Assembly (NCBI GenBank): GCA_008933995.1
Contig: WARS01000012.1
Span: forward strand, 2,046,001-2,110,000
Length of the DNA: 64,000 nucleotides
Reading direction: 5' to 3'
Source: Datnioides undecimradiatus
Lineage: Eukaryota > Chordata > Actinopteri > Lobotiformes > Datnioididae
Part shown: positions 24,110 through 41,000 of the stretch, piece by piece
How positions within the stretch are numbered: the first letter of the stretch is position 1
How the letters are laid out: each line of letters starts with the position of its first letter
The notes under the pieces: generated by a model
Database searches by the model: none
What the model was told of the DNA's origin: nothing
Seen by the model: the letters and a program-made list of their open reading frames with translations, nothing else
Program-made: the position numbers and the translations under genes

Positions 24110-26280
24110 ATGGCTTCCTCGGCTAAAAGGAGAGCAGTAGGTTTGGGGGACAATCCCGATGAAAGTGAAAACAGCTCCGATGAGAATCCGGAGGAGGAGG
24201 ATGATTCCGGGGAAGAGGACAGCGAAGATTCAGAGGAGGAGATTAATGAGGTGAAAGGACAAGCGATTCTTTCGACGTTAATGCTATGCTTGGCCTTGCT
24301 AGCTAGCTAGCTTGTTAGCTGGCAAACTTAACTGTCGGCAAATAGCAATAGGACAACTATTGACAGTTGGTGTCAACTAGAAACGAAGAGATTGGTGTTA
24401 CTAAACGATATAATTATCCCATTTACACGAGAACCTCACTGAAACACGATTGTGTAATATTAATCTACGGAGCAAATTCCATAGCGTACGTCAAAAATCT
24501 ACAATCTGATTAAAGTAACAAGTAATCAAATATTGTACACACAGGCACACGCGCAGATTTACGTACTTTTAACCAACTGCTTCGTTATCGTCTCCCATTC
24601 AGGAGGTCGTCGTGGATTTCGAAGCTCACGCTATTTCAGACAACGACTTCAATGGCATCAAGAAACTCTTACAACAGGTGTGCAACAGTTTCCACGTTAG
24701 CGTGTAATGTGTTGGCTGCAGCCACGGCCTCACTGATCTCTCCTCCGTTATGCTTTGGACACAGGTCTTCCTGAAGGCTCACGTGAATACATCGGAGATG
24801 ACAGACATCATCATTCAGCAGAATCATGTTGGAAGTGTCATCAGGGTGAGTGACTCTATAATTTAACCTCATCACAGATTCACCAGGTACTTTTTTCAGC
24901 AGTCTCAGTTCCAACACGGGTTCACTTATCCCTTCACTTTGCTCCAGCAAGCTGAGGTGCCAGAAGACAGTGATGACGACGACCCAGATGAGGTGTTTGG
25001 CTTCATCACCATGCTCAACCTTACTGAGAGAAAGGTAACCAGCAGCACAGGCTAATAACCTACAGGGGGCTCTGATCATGTATGAATGAACACTAGTAAA
25101 TTCAAAATTTCACTTTGTGTGTGTCTGATTCTGTTGGCAGGGTGTGCAATGTGTGGAGGAGGTGAAGGAGCTGATTGTGGATCAGTGTGGGAAGAACTCT
25201 ACCCACAGCACGACAGAAGAGCTGGAGCAGATCCTCAGTGACACCAGTAAGCCCATGGGGCTACTGCTGAGCGAGCGCTTCATCAATGTGCCCCCACAGA
25301 TCGCTCTCCCGCTGCATAAACAGCTCCAGTGAGTAAGATGTGTGTTCATCTCAGTTGCAGCAATAGAACCAAAACAATATCATCTGGAAGAAATGTCCAG
25401 AACTATGTATTGTGTAGGTTGTGAAGGCAGCAGCCAAGTTACGTCTGAACCCTTTAAATCAGGGCGATTGATGTGCCGTGCCGTCTTCTTTACTGTGTGT
25501 GAATTACCGGCTAAACTTCATTGCTGAAGCTGCTGTTGCCTGAAGTGGATTCTTGAAAGTAAAAGAAATGTTAAAGACGAGTTAACTCATTTTTCTGAAA
25601 TAGTTTATATCTAGAATGGTTTCCTTAGCTCTAATAAACACATTAACCAACTACCATCCTTCAAAACTCAGTTAGAACGTAGTCTGTTTAAATTGTGCTG
25701 CGCAGGGATGCAAACAGATTGTACTTCTGTCCTCCAGGGAAGAAATCGCTGAAGCTCAGAGGACGAATAAGCCCAGCGGGAGATGTCACTATTGTCTGAT
25801 GATCAGCAAGACGTGCAAAGAGGCAACCAAGAGTATTCCATCCAGAGGAGGAGCTCCCAAAGACGAATACATGTTTGTCAATGCAGAGGAGGAATTCTTC
25901 TATGAGGTACAGTATAAGATGTTAATTAAATGTCTGATAATGTGCAGGTAGTGCTTTACATACAGTTTTGGGTATTAATACTTTTGAGCTCCTTGGATTT
26001 GAACCTAGCAGGCTTTAAAGCACCAAAGAATTAAGAATTGATATAAAACAGCTGCATTCATGTCCAAAGATTCCTGCAGATTCAAACATAATCTGCGTTC
26101 TCCCCACAGCAAGCCATCATAAAGTTTCATTACTCGGTCCAGGAAGAGGCAGACTCCTGTTTGAGCGGCAGGTGGTCGTTTGACGACGTACCCATGAAAC
26201 CTTTCAGGACAGTGATGCTGATACCTACAGACAGAATGCCCGTCATCATGGACAAACTCAAAGAATACCTAACTGTGTGA
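24110..26280 (+). CDS. bccip: BRCA2 and CDKN1A-interacting protein
   Basis: Nuclear factor that binds BRCA2 and p21 and also acts in ribosome biogenesis. Seven exons: 24110-24250, 24603-24677, 24765-24845, 24948-25034, 25141-25328, 25738-25906, 26110-26280 (912 nt, 303 aa; human 314). It opens MASSAKRRAV, matching human MASRSKRRAV. Residues 15-47 are strongly acidic (runs such as EEEDDSGEEDSEDSEEE). The BCP1/BCCIP fold follows, with DNDFNGIKKLLQQ, GFITMLNLTERKG, LLLSERFINVPPQIALP, NAEEEFFYE and WSFDDVPMKPFRTVMLIP. The ATG at 24110 was chosen by homology and Kozak context (GCAGCATGG). It diverges from uros and converges on dhx32. Confidence 0.97.
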
Positions 26281-26287
26281 ACCTCGC

Positions 26288-26293
26288 AATAAA
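26288..26293 (+). terminator. bccip: bccip polyadenylation signal (AATAAA)
   Basis: AATAAA eight bases after the bccip stop codon, so the 3' UTR could be only about 30-40 bases. No other perfect plus-strand copy was noticed nearby. Confidence 0.55.
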
Positions 26294-27788
26294 CTAAGAC
26301 GTTTCCAAACACACCGAAGACCCTCAGGCTCCTGGACGTGGTTCTGTATACTGTAGTAGTACGCTCTGCATCTGTGGTGCCAGTATGGAAAACCTGGCAT
26401 ATACTATGTTTTTTTTACCAGTTAAATATACAGGTTTTGCAAATTCCTGGTTTATTTAAACATACCCTGCTTATATGGCAGAAATCTCCAATGGTTTTAT
26501 CATGCGAATATGAAATAGAAATTGAGTAGCAAGTAATGTTTTTTTAAGTCTTTTTATTACAAGAATCAAGAGAATTTAAAATGACACATCTTTTGTGTTA
26601 ATGACAACAGCTGGTTTGTGAGCTTGGACTCTGGTTTGAGCAGATGGAGGAGGGGAGGGGGTGTCATCAAGTCAAATTACTGATTGGTAAAACCTAGGGC
26701 TGGGTAATATACTTATGTCATATGAGACCAGATGTATTCTGATTTGGGGAAATGTACTGCCATGATGTGGCCTAAGTGTTTTCTGCTTTAAAGGCTGCAT
26801 TACAGTAAAGCAATGTGATTTTCTGACCTTATCAGACCGCTGTTCCATCATTTGCCTTTAACCATGTCATATTCACATTACTGATGGCTCTTTATCAAAA
26901 ATCATGTGTAAATATGTTGTGAAAGTACCAAAAGTCATCCCTACAAATTGTCACCATATTAATAGAGGTGTTTGGTCAAAAATGACATATTAGATTTTGT
27001 CTGTTTGCCCCAGCTCCAGTAAAACTCTGATCTACTCTGTCGTCCTCTTTTTACAAATCTGTGAATTACTGGACATGAAATACACAAAAATACAGAAGCA
27101 GAATCTTAAATGTGGTTCATTTGAGACATTTCACTGAGGATTCTCCAAGACTGCATTGATATTAATGATTAAATGCATCACATCTGCACACTTTGACTTG
27201 TACATACAAGTTCACTTTCAAAACCTTATATAGCACACAAACTAAACAAGAAAGGTTGATCAGCACGTCTGGAAAGGACAGCTTTGCACACGAAACAAAG
27301 CAAAGAAAGAAAAATGACTCCTCCAGGAGCTTCTAAAGTGTTTGACCATCTTTCTGAATCTGCATGTTGGGAATGCACAAAAGAGGGTTTTTTTTCCCCC
27401 TCTTTACTTAATGCAGCATACGACATCCATCTGCCGTCCCTCTGCTCCTCATTAGCATCTAAAAATCTCAAGGGCACTCACATTTCCAGCCAGAGGATGC
27501 TGAAGAAGAGAAGAGTGGGGAAAAGAGTAAGAAACAAGAAAACCTCCTTTAAATGCTAGCACTCGGGTGGAAAGTGGCCATATTTACACGTCGTGTCAAA
27601 TCACTGGACATAACGGTCCCGCTGTGGTGCAGTCAGCCTTATTTCCTCTTGTACATGTGACCATTAAAAACATTTATGCAATGTTAGAATATTACAGTCC
27701 CTGCTTTACACCGAACATAAACATTTATAAGCCTAAATTCTTTTGGTGATGAGTTTGGGGCCCAAATGTTTACAGTTATCATTTTACA
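26294..27788. other. Tail-to-tail interval between bccip and dhx32
   Basis: About 1.5 kb without a coding exon. Most of it is probably dhx32 3' UTR on the minus strand. The 91-codon plus-strand frame at 27284-27559 has no recognisable homology. Confidence 0.5.
26553..26558 (-). terminator. dhx32: Candidate distal dhx32 polyadenylation signal (AATAAA)
   Basis: AATAAA on the minus strand inside the T-rich block 26540-26560. If used, dhx32 would have a 3' UTR of about 1.2 kb, ending about 250 bp from the bccip end. Other signals closer to the stop are not obvious. Confidence 0.35.
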
Positions 27789-33745
<5,957 letters not shown>

Positions 33746-34200
33746 GACACACATATAAATATGTTTGTTAATCCAGGCGAGGGCGCACAAAAGTTTTCGC
33801 TACAGGTCCATGTCGTTATTACTGGGATAAAAACATCAATATCTAAGCCTAAAGAACATCCCGAACAGAGCACATGACAAAGTTACACAATCTCGGCTTC
33901 TTAAATGCTAAAACTATATTTGTTGAACCGTTCAAAGTTGTTGCTGTTGGAGCGTGGCGGACGCGTAAAGTGCGCACCGGCGCGTAATTTCTCCCCAGCG
34001 TTTCTGCACACGTGTTGTAATTTGCGCAGCGCTTCACATCCACCAGCGAGCAACGTCCACGACCCCGTCATAATCGCCCGCTTATCCTTAATAATCACGT
34101 GTCAAGAAGCGAGGACCATGACGATAATGTTACCAAATATAAAGATCTCATCTTCAATATCCTCATTTTCTCACGCCTCTTAAAAATAAATAAATCCACC
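33746..34200 (-). promoter_or_regulatory. dhx32: Probable dhx32 5' UTR and promoter region
   Basis: Upstream of the dhx32 ATG there is a CpG-bearing patch (about 33951-34080, e.g. GACGCGTAAAGTGCGCACCG) in otherwise AT-rich DNA, as expected of a housekeeping promoter. A TSS cannot be placed, and a non-coding first exon is possible. Confidence 0.4.
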
Positions 34201-34610
34201 GAACAAGAGCTGGTATTTTTTATGTTATATATAGTATTTTTTTTTTACAGTACATTACTGTATTTATGATTATTTATTATTATTATTTAAGTAATTATTA
34301 GGAGATACTGAGCCAGGAGTTAGAAAAGTTCTCAAAGTTATCAGTAATCAAACTTATGAAGCCAAACTTGACTTTTTTTATTATATAATTAATGAAACTC
34401 TTGATTTACAGCGATTTAATTCTATCTTCTCCACAAGGGGGAGCTGTTGGTCATTATCAGTCCGGCTCACACACGGGTTGACTCACTGTGAAGGCCCTGA
34501 CCTCTCACACCATCGATGAAGCATTTTGATGCATTTACTCATCAAAGCAAGCCGACGTGTCTCAACCTTACTGCTCAGTTCCCTGATAGTAACCTCGAGT
34601 AAACAGGTAT
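34201..34610. other. Intergenic sequence where FANK1 sits in human
   Basis: AT-rich sequence without coding potential. No ankyrin repeat or fibronectin type III motif is visible on either strand between 33.75 and 38.0 kb. Confidence 0.5.
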
Positions 34611-34780
34611 GCAGCGCTGGAATGTACTCAGTTACTTGTACTTGTTTTCCATTTGATCCTACTTCATCGTCCTCCTTCACTACTTTTCAAATAGAAACAA
34701 GTTATTTTCTAGTAATTTATTCGACATCAGTAGATATTACTTACTTTTTATATTGAAAAACATATATATCGATATATATG
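34611..34780. mobile_element. Partial copy of the CAGTGG-type MITE
   Basis: GCAGCGCTGGAATGTACTCA followed by GTTACTTGTACTTG, 'TACTTCATC' and 'TTCACTAC' words resembles the end of the element at 12831-13232. The far end is not recognisable. Confidence 0.5.
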
Positions 34781-35688
34781 CTACAGTGCAAAGCTGCTAA
34801 TTTATCCAGTAGTTTATGTAGAAACACTTTGTTTTGATATATTGTAAAGTCTGAGTGTATATTTTCAGCAGCACAGACGCTAATGAAGAATCAGATATTA
34901 CAGGCATACTACAGGCAGCGATGTGTCTCTATGATCCTCCCGCTCTTCCACGACCACACGTTGCTACATGTCACTTTGATCATGATGGTGACCTTGTCTG
35001 TAGCACGTGCAGGGTACATTCATACAACAGAATTTAGTATTGATAGTTTCGAGGATAATATAGCTCCAAAACAAAACTGACAGAAGGGCGGGACTGAGAG
35101 AAGTAGGTGCAATCACACATCATTTCAATACACATAATCAATGACAGTTAGCTACTGATATTTACTGGGCTGTAGATTGTAACTCCTGTAAACGTCAGTT
35201 AGATAAAGGATCAATGAGCCAGGCACTAGATCAGCATATTCAAGTGGGCAAGCCATCTGTCCCTGCACTATCTTTGCTACTCAGGAATGGAGAGGGGGGG
35301 TGATAGGCTAAACAGTCATTTTGCTGTTTAGGGCAATGTTGTCCAATCTCAAATCACCTGAATAGAGACATCTAAAATCGCCATTATGTTAAAATGCGAT
35401 GTTAGAAATACAAACAATAGTTTAAGATTCAATCATAATATGACAAGAAAAGTGTTATTATGGATACACTTTCATATTTAAAGTACATTTTAGAATATTT
35501 AGCACTAAACACAGAATTCAGACAAACTACATGTCTAATTTTTGGCCTTTTGATGAATAAATGTAATTAGATGGTGCTGTCTTAGACTGCGTGTCCTTTT
35601 TATCACGTGGACCTACTTTAATTCCTCATTAGTGAAGGATTTTAAAGGATTTTCTTTCCATACTCTTGTTTTTGAACATCCCTCTGAT

Positions 35689-35720
<32 letters not shown>

Positions 35721-37160
35721 ATTCCAGCAGGTCGGCCCCAGTGAATCCTGACAGTTTACACACAATCCTGCACCTGTATTGATTGAAGTAGCATTGTATC
35801 CCTCACAAAGACCTTGCCAAATTGTTTTTCGAAAAAAGGCTCAGACTTATTAAATGAGCTGAGCTGCTTCAGACGTCAGTGTTAAATTGTTAAACCAATT
35901 TGTAAAGTCAGAACAGAGCTCTGATAATAAAGACTGCCTTGAAATGTTAAATCACACTTACTGGATTCTGTATTCACTGTTCTGGATGCAATTTGGCTTT
36001 TCGAGAAAAGGTTACTTTTTGTAGATACAATGCTATTGTAGTTTTCAATGTGATGCTGTATGAAATCTGACTTTGTATTCTTTAAGCAGGACCGCTGGAG
36101 TGAAACTGCCAATGTCTGTGTGCTTTCTACTTTAACAATCAAAAGGGGCTTTTAACAGAGAAAGAAATGCTTCCTTCACAGTTGATCTTTCACTTTTCCA
36201 TAATTGATTTGTCTTGCTGAAAACGTGCATGCTGTGTAATAATAAAGAAGAAAAAGCACTCAGCACAAAGATCAATGACAAAAGTGTTCTTCAGTGTTTG
36301 AAAAACAGTTTTACTAATACTGCTCGAGTGTTCAAAATACCATGACCAGACACTGACACTTTTTTTTTTTTTTGTTTTGTTTTACATATGATGTATCAAA
36401 CAATCATTATATATAAAAAAAAAATGCATTCTTCATGGAAATGTGCTCGCCTGTAACACAATATATGAGGAACATAAGGACATAGCGTACAGTCAGGTGA
36501 CTGGACTCAAATACTGTCTATTAGCACATGGACACATAGCATCGAAAAAGCAAAGTCAGAGTACTGAATGGAAAAGAAGTAGTGCAGTATTAAAAGTATC
36601 AAAAGTAACAAAAGTCCAAAGTCGTCTTTCAGCCTACATATCTGTGAACGAGAGCTGTGCTTAAAGGAAATGCTGCTCAGTGTGGATGTATATATAGGTT
36701 GCATTGCAATTCAGTAAAATAACTCTGCAAAATGAATAAAGCACTGTTCAATCACCGTAAATCCAATTTATGCAGGATGTACATTGGCTTTAAAAAACTG
36801 GTCTTGATAGCCAAATTTCAAAGGTACAAAAATTAGAAAATGAGAAAACTGCTGCAGTTATTGGTGTCTCAGGACGCTCTGAGTAACCACTCAGCTTCAG
36901 TTCAGTGGCAGACGTGTCCTCGTTAAGTGAAGCCGTCCTTTTCCCATCACAGAAAACCATGATTTGAAATCCACACATGAACACTGTAGCCAGACACTGG
37001 CTGTTCAACATGATGCATCTGCGGCCACAGCGTTAGCAAAGTCTTGAGTGATTCCATGATTTAATCACGGAGTTTCACACGGAGTCCTTGGTGTAGACAG
37101 GCACAGAGGGAAATACTCAAAAACACACATGACCTTTAGCAGAGCGATATTTCAGAAAAG
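34781..37160. other. Intergenic sequence between dhx32 and adam12
   Basis: Without recognised coding exons. Contains the (CA)n tract at 35689-35717, a T-run at 36360-36373, and near 36549-36620 words ('AGTATCAAAAGTAACAAAAGT') like the MITE family above. The right part may be distal adam12 3' UTR. Confidence 0.5.
35689..35717. repeat. (CA)n microsatellite
   Basis: About 14 CA units in intergenic DNA between dhx32 and adam12. Confidence 0.95.
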
Positions 37161-37166
37161 TTTATT
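37161..37166 (-). terminator. adam12: Candidate adam12 polyadenylation signal (AATAAA)
   Basis: AATAAA on the minus strand about 850 bases after the adam12 stop. A longer 3' UTR using a site further left is also possible, since mammalian ADAM12 has long 3' UTRs. Confidence 0.35.
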
Positions 37167-38017
37167 CTCTCTGAGGGATGAACGCTTCCTTGATCTCGGC
37201 TCATTTTGGATCCTTGTTCAGTTCATACCTCAGTACCCAGATCCCTCATGTGAGCTTCTTGGGGCTTGTTAATGAAACGAAAATAGCAAATCAGTGACAT
37301 TTCACAATTCAACTTGTTACCTTTCCCAAATATAAATGCACAGGAAACAGACCTGAACTTCGGCTGTCTGTGAAGAACAAGCCCCTTCTTCCTCTGTGTT
37401 GCAGAAGTGTTGCAGTAAAACCAATTTTTCTTTCTCTGTGATTGTTTCAAGCCTCGTCAGACTGGCTGAAAGCTGCTACAGAGAGCAATACCCTTCATGA
37501 AAAACTCCAGTGGGCCCCAAATGAACTGCAAATGTCTGTTCTCCCCTGTCATTGCACAATAATCTTTTTCTTTCAATTTCTCCTGCAGTATACGGAACAA
37601 AAACCATAATGTAAAGGGTTCCCTTCATTAAAACACGATTCACATAAGAATTTCACAGATTGGCTTTTTAAAAAACAACCTTTAAGTCGCTACTCGTTAC
37701 CCCTACGTGATAAAAACCTGTTCATAAGAACAAAAAATGTTCAATCAACAAATTTTTTAAAAAAAATTTAAAGTTGCTACCGTGTAGTAAAAGTGTCTGG
37801 CACAGTGCACTGCGTGGCAATAAATACAGAATATAAATACTTTACATGTACCTGAGCTCAGACTCGTAGCACCATTCAGAGGCAGAGCACCAAAGGGACA
37901 CGGCAGATCTCCTGATTCAAAACTCAGAGAAGCCACCATCTTTTTAAGGTTTTCAGAGTTTTCATAGTGCAAATTTCTTAGTGTCGTATCACAACAATGT
38001 CCCCTCAGGCCAAAGTC

Positions 38018-38087
38018 TCAGCTGCTGTATTTGATGTTGGCGATGATGCAAGGCTTTGGTAGTGTCGGAGGCTGCTTGGGACTGGGT
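38018..38087 (-). CDS. adam12: adam12 last coding exon
   Basis: Acceptor CTCCACCAG; codes [20 protein letters not shown] then SS and stop. It has a PPTLPKP-type proline motif; human ends in HTAYIK instead. Confidence 0.75.
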
Positions 38088-41000
38088 CTGGTGGAGGGAG
38101 AGAAGTCATATTATTATGTTACGGTGATCGCTCTCAGAGTGATACCAGCTTCACTGCTGTTTTTAAATAAACCTAGTGGGAGGGTACAACTTACCTTTTG
38201 GGGTGTGGAACAGGGCGCACAGGTCTGGGGACCCCAGGTACTGGTGCAGGGCCACAAACAGCAGATGGCCCTTGGGCTACATTGTGGCCCTGCACGCCAG
38301 ATGGACTTCGAACCAGACGAGAGCTCCTGGGGTCAGCAGGGAGGGGTTTCTGAGGAGGACTGGGCTTCTCCAACTCCTAAAAAGACCACAGATATTAAAA
38401 TAATAACTGAGAGTCTCCACCAGGTGGCACTCACAGTCAGACAACTACAGCACCGGCCTGCATGTCCTGTCCATCTCCCTCAGGCATCAGGGGTGGGGGG
38501 CAGCCCTGGCGATGCAGCTCACGATGAGAGGAACTGTCATGTGGTTTTAATCTTTGGGAGACTGAGATCATGATAAAGGCCTACTACCTAGCACCCATCT
38601 GGACTCCATTCACTTCCTTCTCTTCTCCTTGGTTGGAGAGAGGCCTCCTCAAACATCAGAGAGGAAGAAGCCAAACAACCGAAACTCAGACCTCGCTCAC
38701 CCATGGAATCAGATCAGCCTATTCAAAACATAATCCCTTTGTCAAAGCCACACTTGAACCCCTCATTTAATGTTTTCATTGAAAACTGTACGCTGTCTGT
38801 CTGCTGCAGACTCTCATATGGGATTTATCTCTCTTTTGCACCCTTTAAGGTCAAGCACCATGACAATCTCCTGCTAATTCATCACACTGATGGCCAATTC
38901 TGTCGTGTAATGGCCCCAACTTGAGCTCCATTCAAAACTATCCAAGCAAATGGCAGAAAAGTGAAATGCGGGCGCGTGAAAAGAGCACGTCTGATAAGCT
39001 GATTAATAGGCACAAAACTCTACCGCAGCTTCAACTCAGACCCCTCATCTGACAGACTCTAGTGCGTCTAAAGACCCGCTGGCTCCGTCATCAGGTGAAG
39101 CTCTCCCGTTAGACAATGCCTCCATGCCCCCAGCAGAGCGCTTTCACCGTGGGGAGCGGGGAAAAAAGGGCTTTGTCAACGTCTCAGAGCTGCCAAACAG
39201 CTGCTAAAGATACCGTCGCCGAAGTCTTCTGCCAACAGGCATCACTTTCAGTTTCACACTTTGACATTAAATAGAAACAGCTGAGAGGGGAAAATCCACT
39301 TCCCGCAGTCGGAAACACTGCCAAGAGCTGCTGCACTGCACCTGTTGAAAAGGTGCGTGAAAAGCAAGAATCTCTGTCGGTGTCTCCCCGTCTGTTCATC
39401 CGTCTATCCGTCTCATTTCACTTCGTCATTCGTTTTCCGTAACAGCAGCCTCCAATTAAGCGCGCTCACAGGAGTTACATCAATAAACACTTATATCTGT
39501 TTACAGCTAAATTATAGTGTTTTATTACCCACTTGTGAAATGTTTATATGGTGCTCAGCAATGTGCAGTGTCCCTCATGAATAAATGGTGTTGAAAGTAA
39601 ACAAGCACAGTAAAAGAACAATATAAAAACACTTATTTTACGCAATGCTCTTTGTGGAATAAAGATGTATTTTAATATATTCTATCATATGCTGTCGTAT
39701 TGTTTATTAGCTCCAGAGCAGTGTTGCCTTTTAAAGCCAGACCTCCACTGTGACCCCCTCCATTAATCCGGACCAGACTAGAATGTCATTATGTGTTTAA
39801 CACACCTCTAATTAGCTGATGGCATCGCTTTGACCTCAGCTCCCCTGTGGCGCCATTTTCACTGCTGTTCCTCAAAGGCTGGACCTCGACGGTAAACCGA
39901 GGGCTGGTTTCAGGCTGGCATTTTTCACCTGCATGTTATCCGTCTCGTCTTTTTCTTTTCTTATTTGCATTTTCTCTTGCACCCGGCATTACAGAGCATT
40001 TTCTTTAGTGATTCATCTTTTATTTGATTGCTGATCAATGAAAACGTCAGCAGCTGGAGCCGTCAAACCCTCACAGTTTCTTCCTTAAAAAAGGTATTGA
40101 TTAACCCTGATTACTCATCATCTCAAGCCTCCCTCTGTCACTTTATCTTTGTCTTACCGTCCTCTCTCTCTCTCTCTCTTTGGATCTCTCTGTCTCATTT
40201 GCTAGCAGACTACAAGTCAAACCAGATTAAAGGCATATACGAGTCTTTGAGAATCACTGAGTGCGAGGGATTTAACACCATGAACCTTTGGCTTTCTCTT
40301 CCCCTCAACTCTGACAGCCTGCAATGCCATAACTAAACTCCATGGAATACTAGTGGCAGCAAATTTACCACCCTGTGATATTTGGACATACTTGCACACT
40401 TCAGTTGCTGTTTCATCTTTTCCTACCCACCCACCCCCTCCCCACCACCTCTGCAAGTCTGGCTCCATTTTCATTATTTATATGGTGGTTTGTGTTGTAG
40501 AACTGAAGTCTCGCTTGGAAGACGCTAGCTCCCGAGTTAACCTCGTTATTTTATGAGACTGTGCGTAACTGTCAACATGCATATTCTATATAAGACACAA
40601 AAGAACCATGAAAACGGTCAAGAGCTCACCCAACTGGAGGTGCAATGAACATGATTTCCCTGGTTAGGTATTATAGGCTGTAGCGGTGAGTAAACGCTCC
40701 CCCCACCCAGCAGAGAAATTGCAGTGAGTAACATCATCAAATAAAATGTTTCCAACGGAGGGACTCGCTCACCATGACCATCCTGCAGGAGTTGTGGCGT
40801 GACGCACTGCGGAACGACGCCCCCCTGGGTGCGACGTGGATGTGGGGTGGAGGCACCGGTGGTCTTGGCTGCCCGGGGCCAGGGGAGAGGGACAGGGTGA
40901 GAGACAGAGGGACGGGGTGGCTGAGGTGAACCGGAGGGCACTGGGGCAGTCTGCGCAGGCTGTGTGAGGGGTAGGGGGCTGGAGGGAGCACCGCCTCTGG

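Noticed and set aside
34201..38017. FANK1 exons on the plus strand
   Set aside because: No ankyrin or fibronectin III motif in any frame and no credible splice chain.
38031..38573. 180-codon plus-strand frame, the longest on that strand
   Set aside because: Antisense shadow of the last two adam12 exons; GC-rich coding DNA opens the opposite strand.
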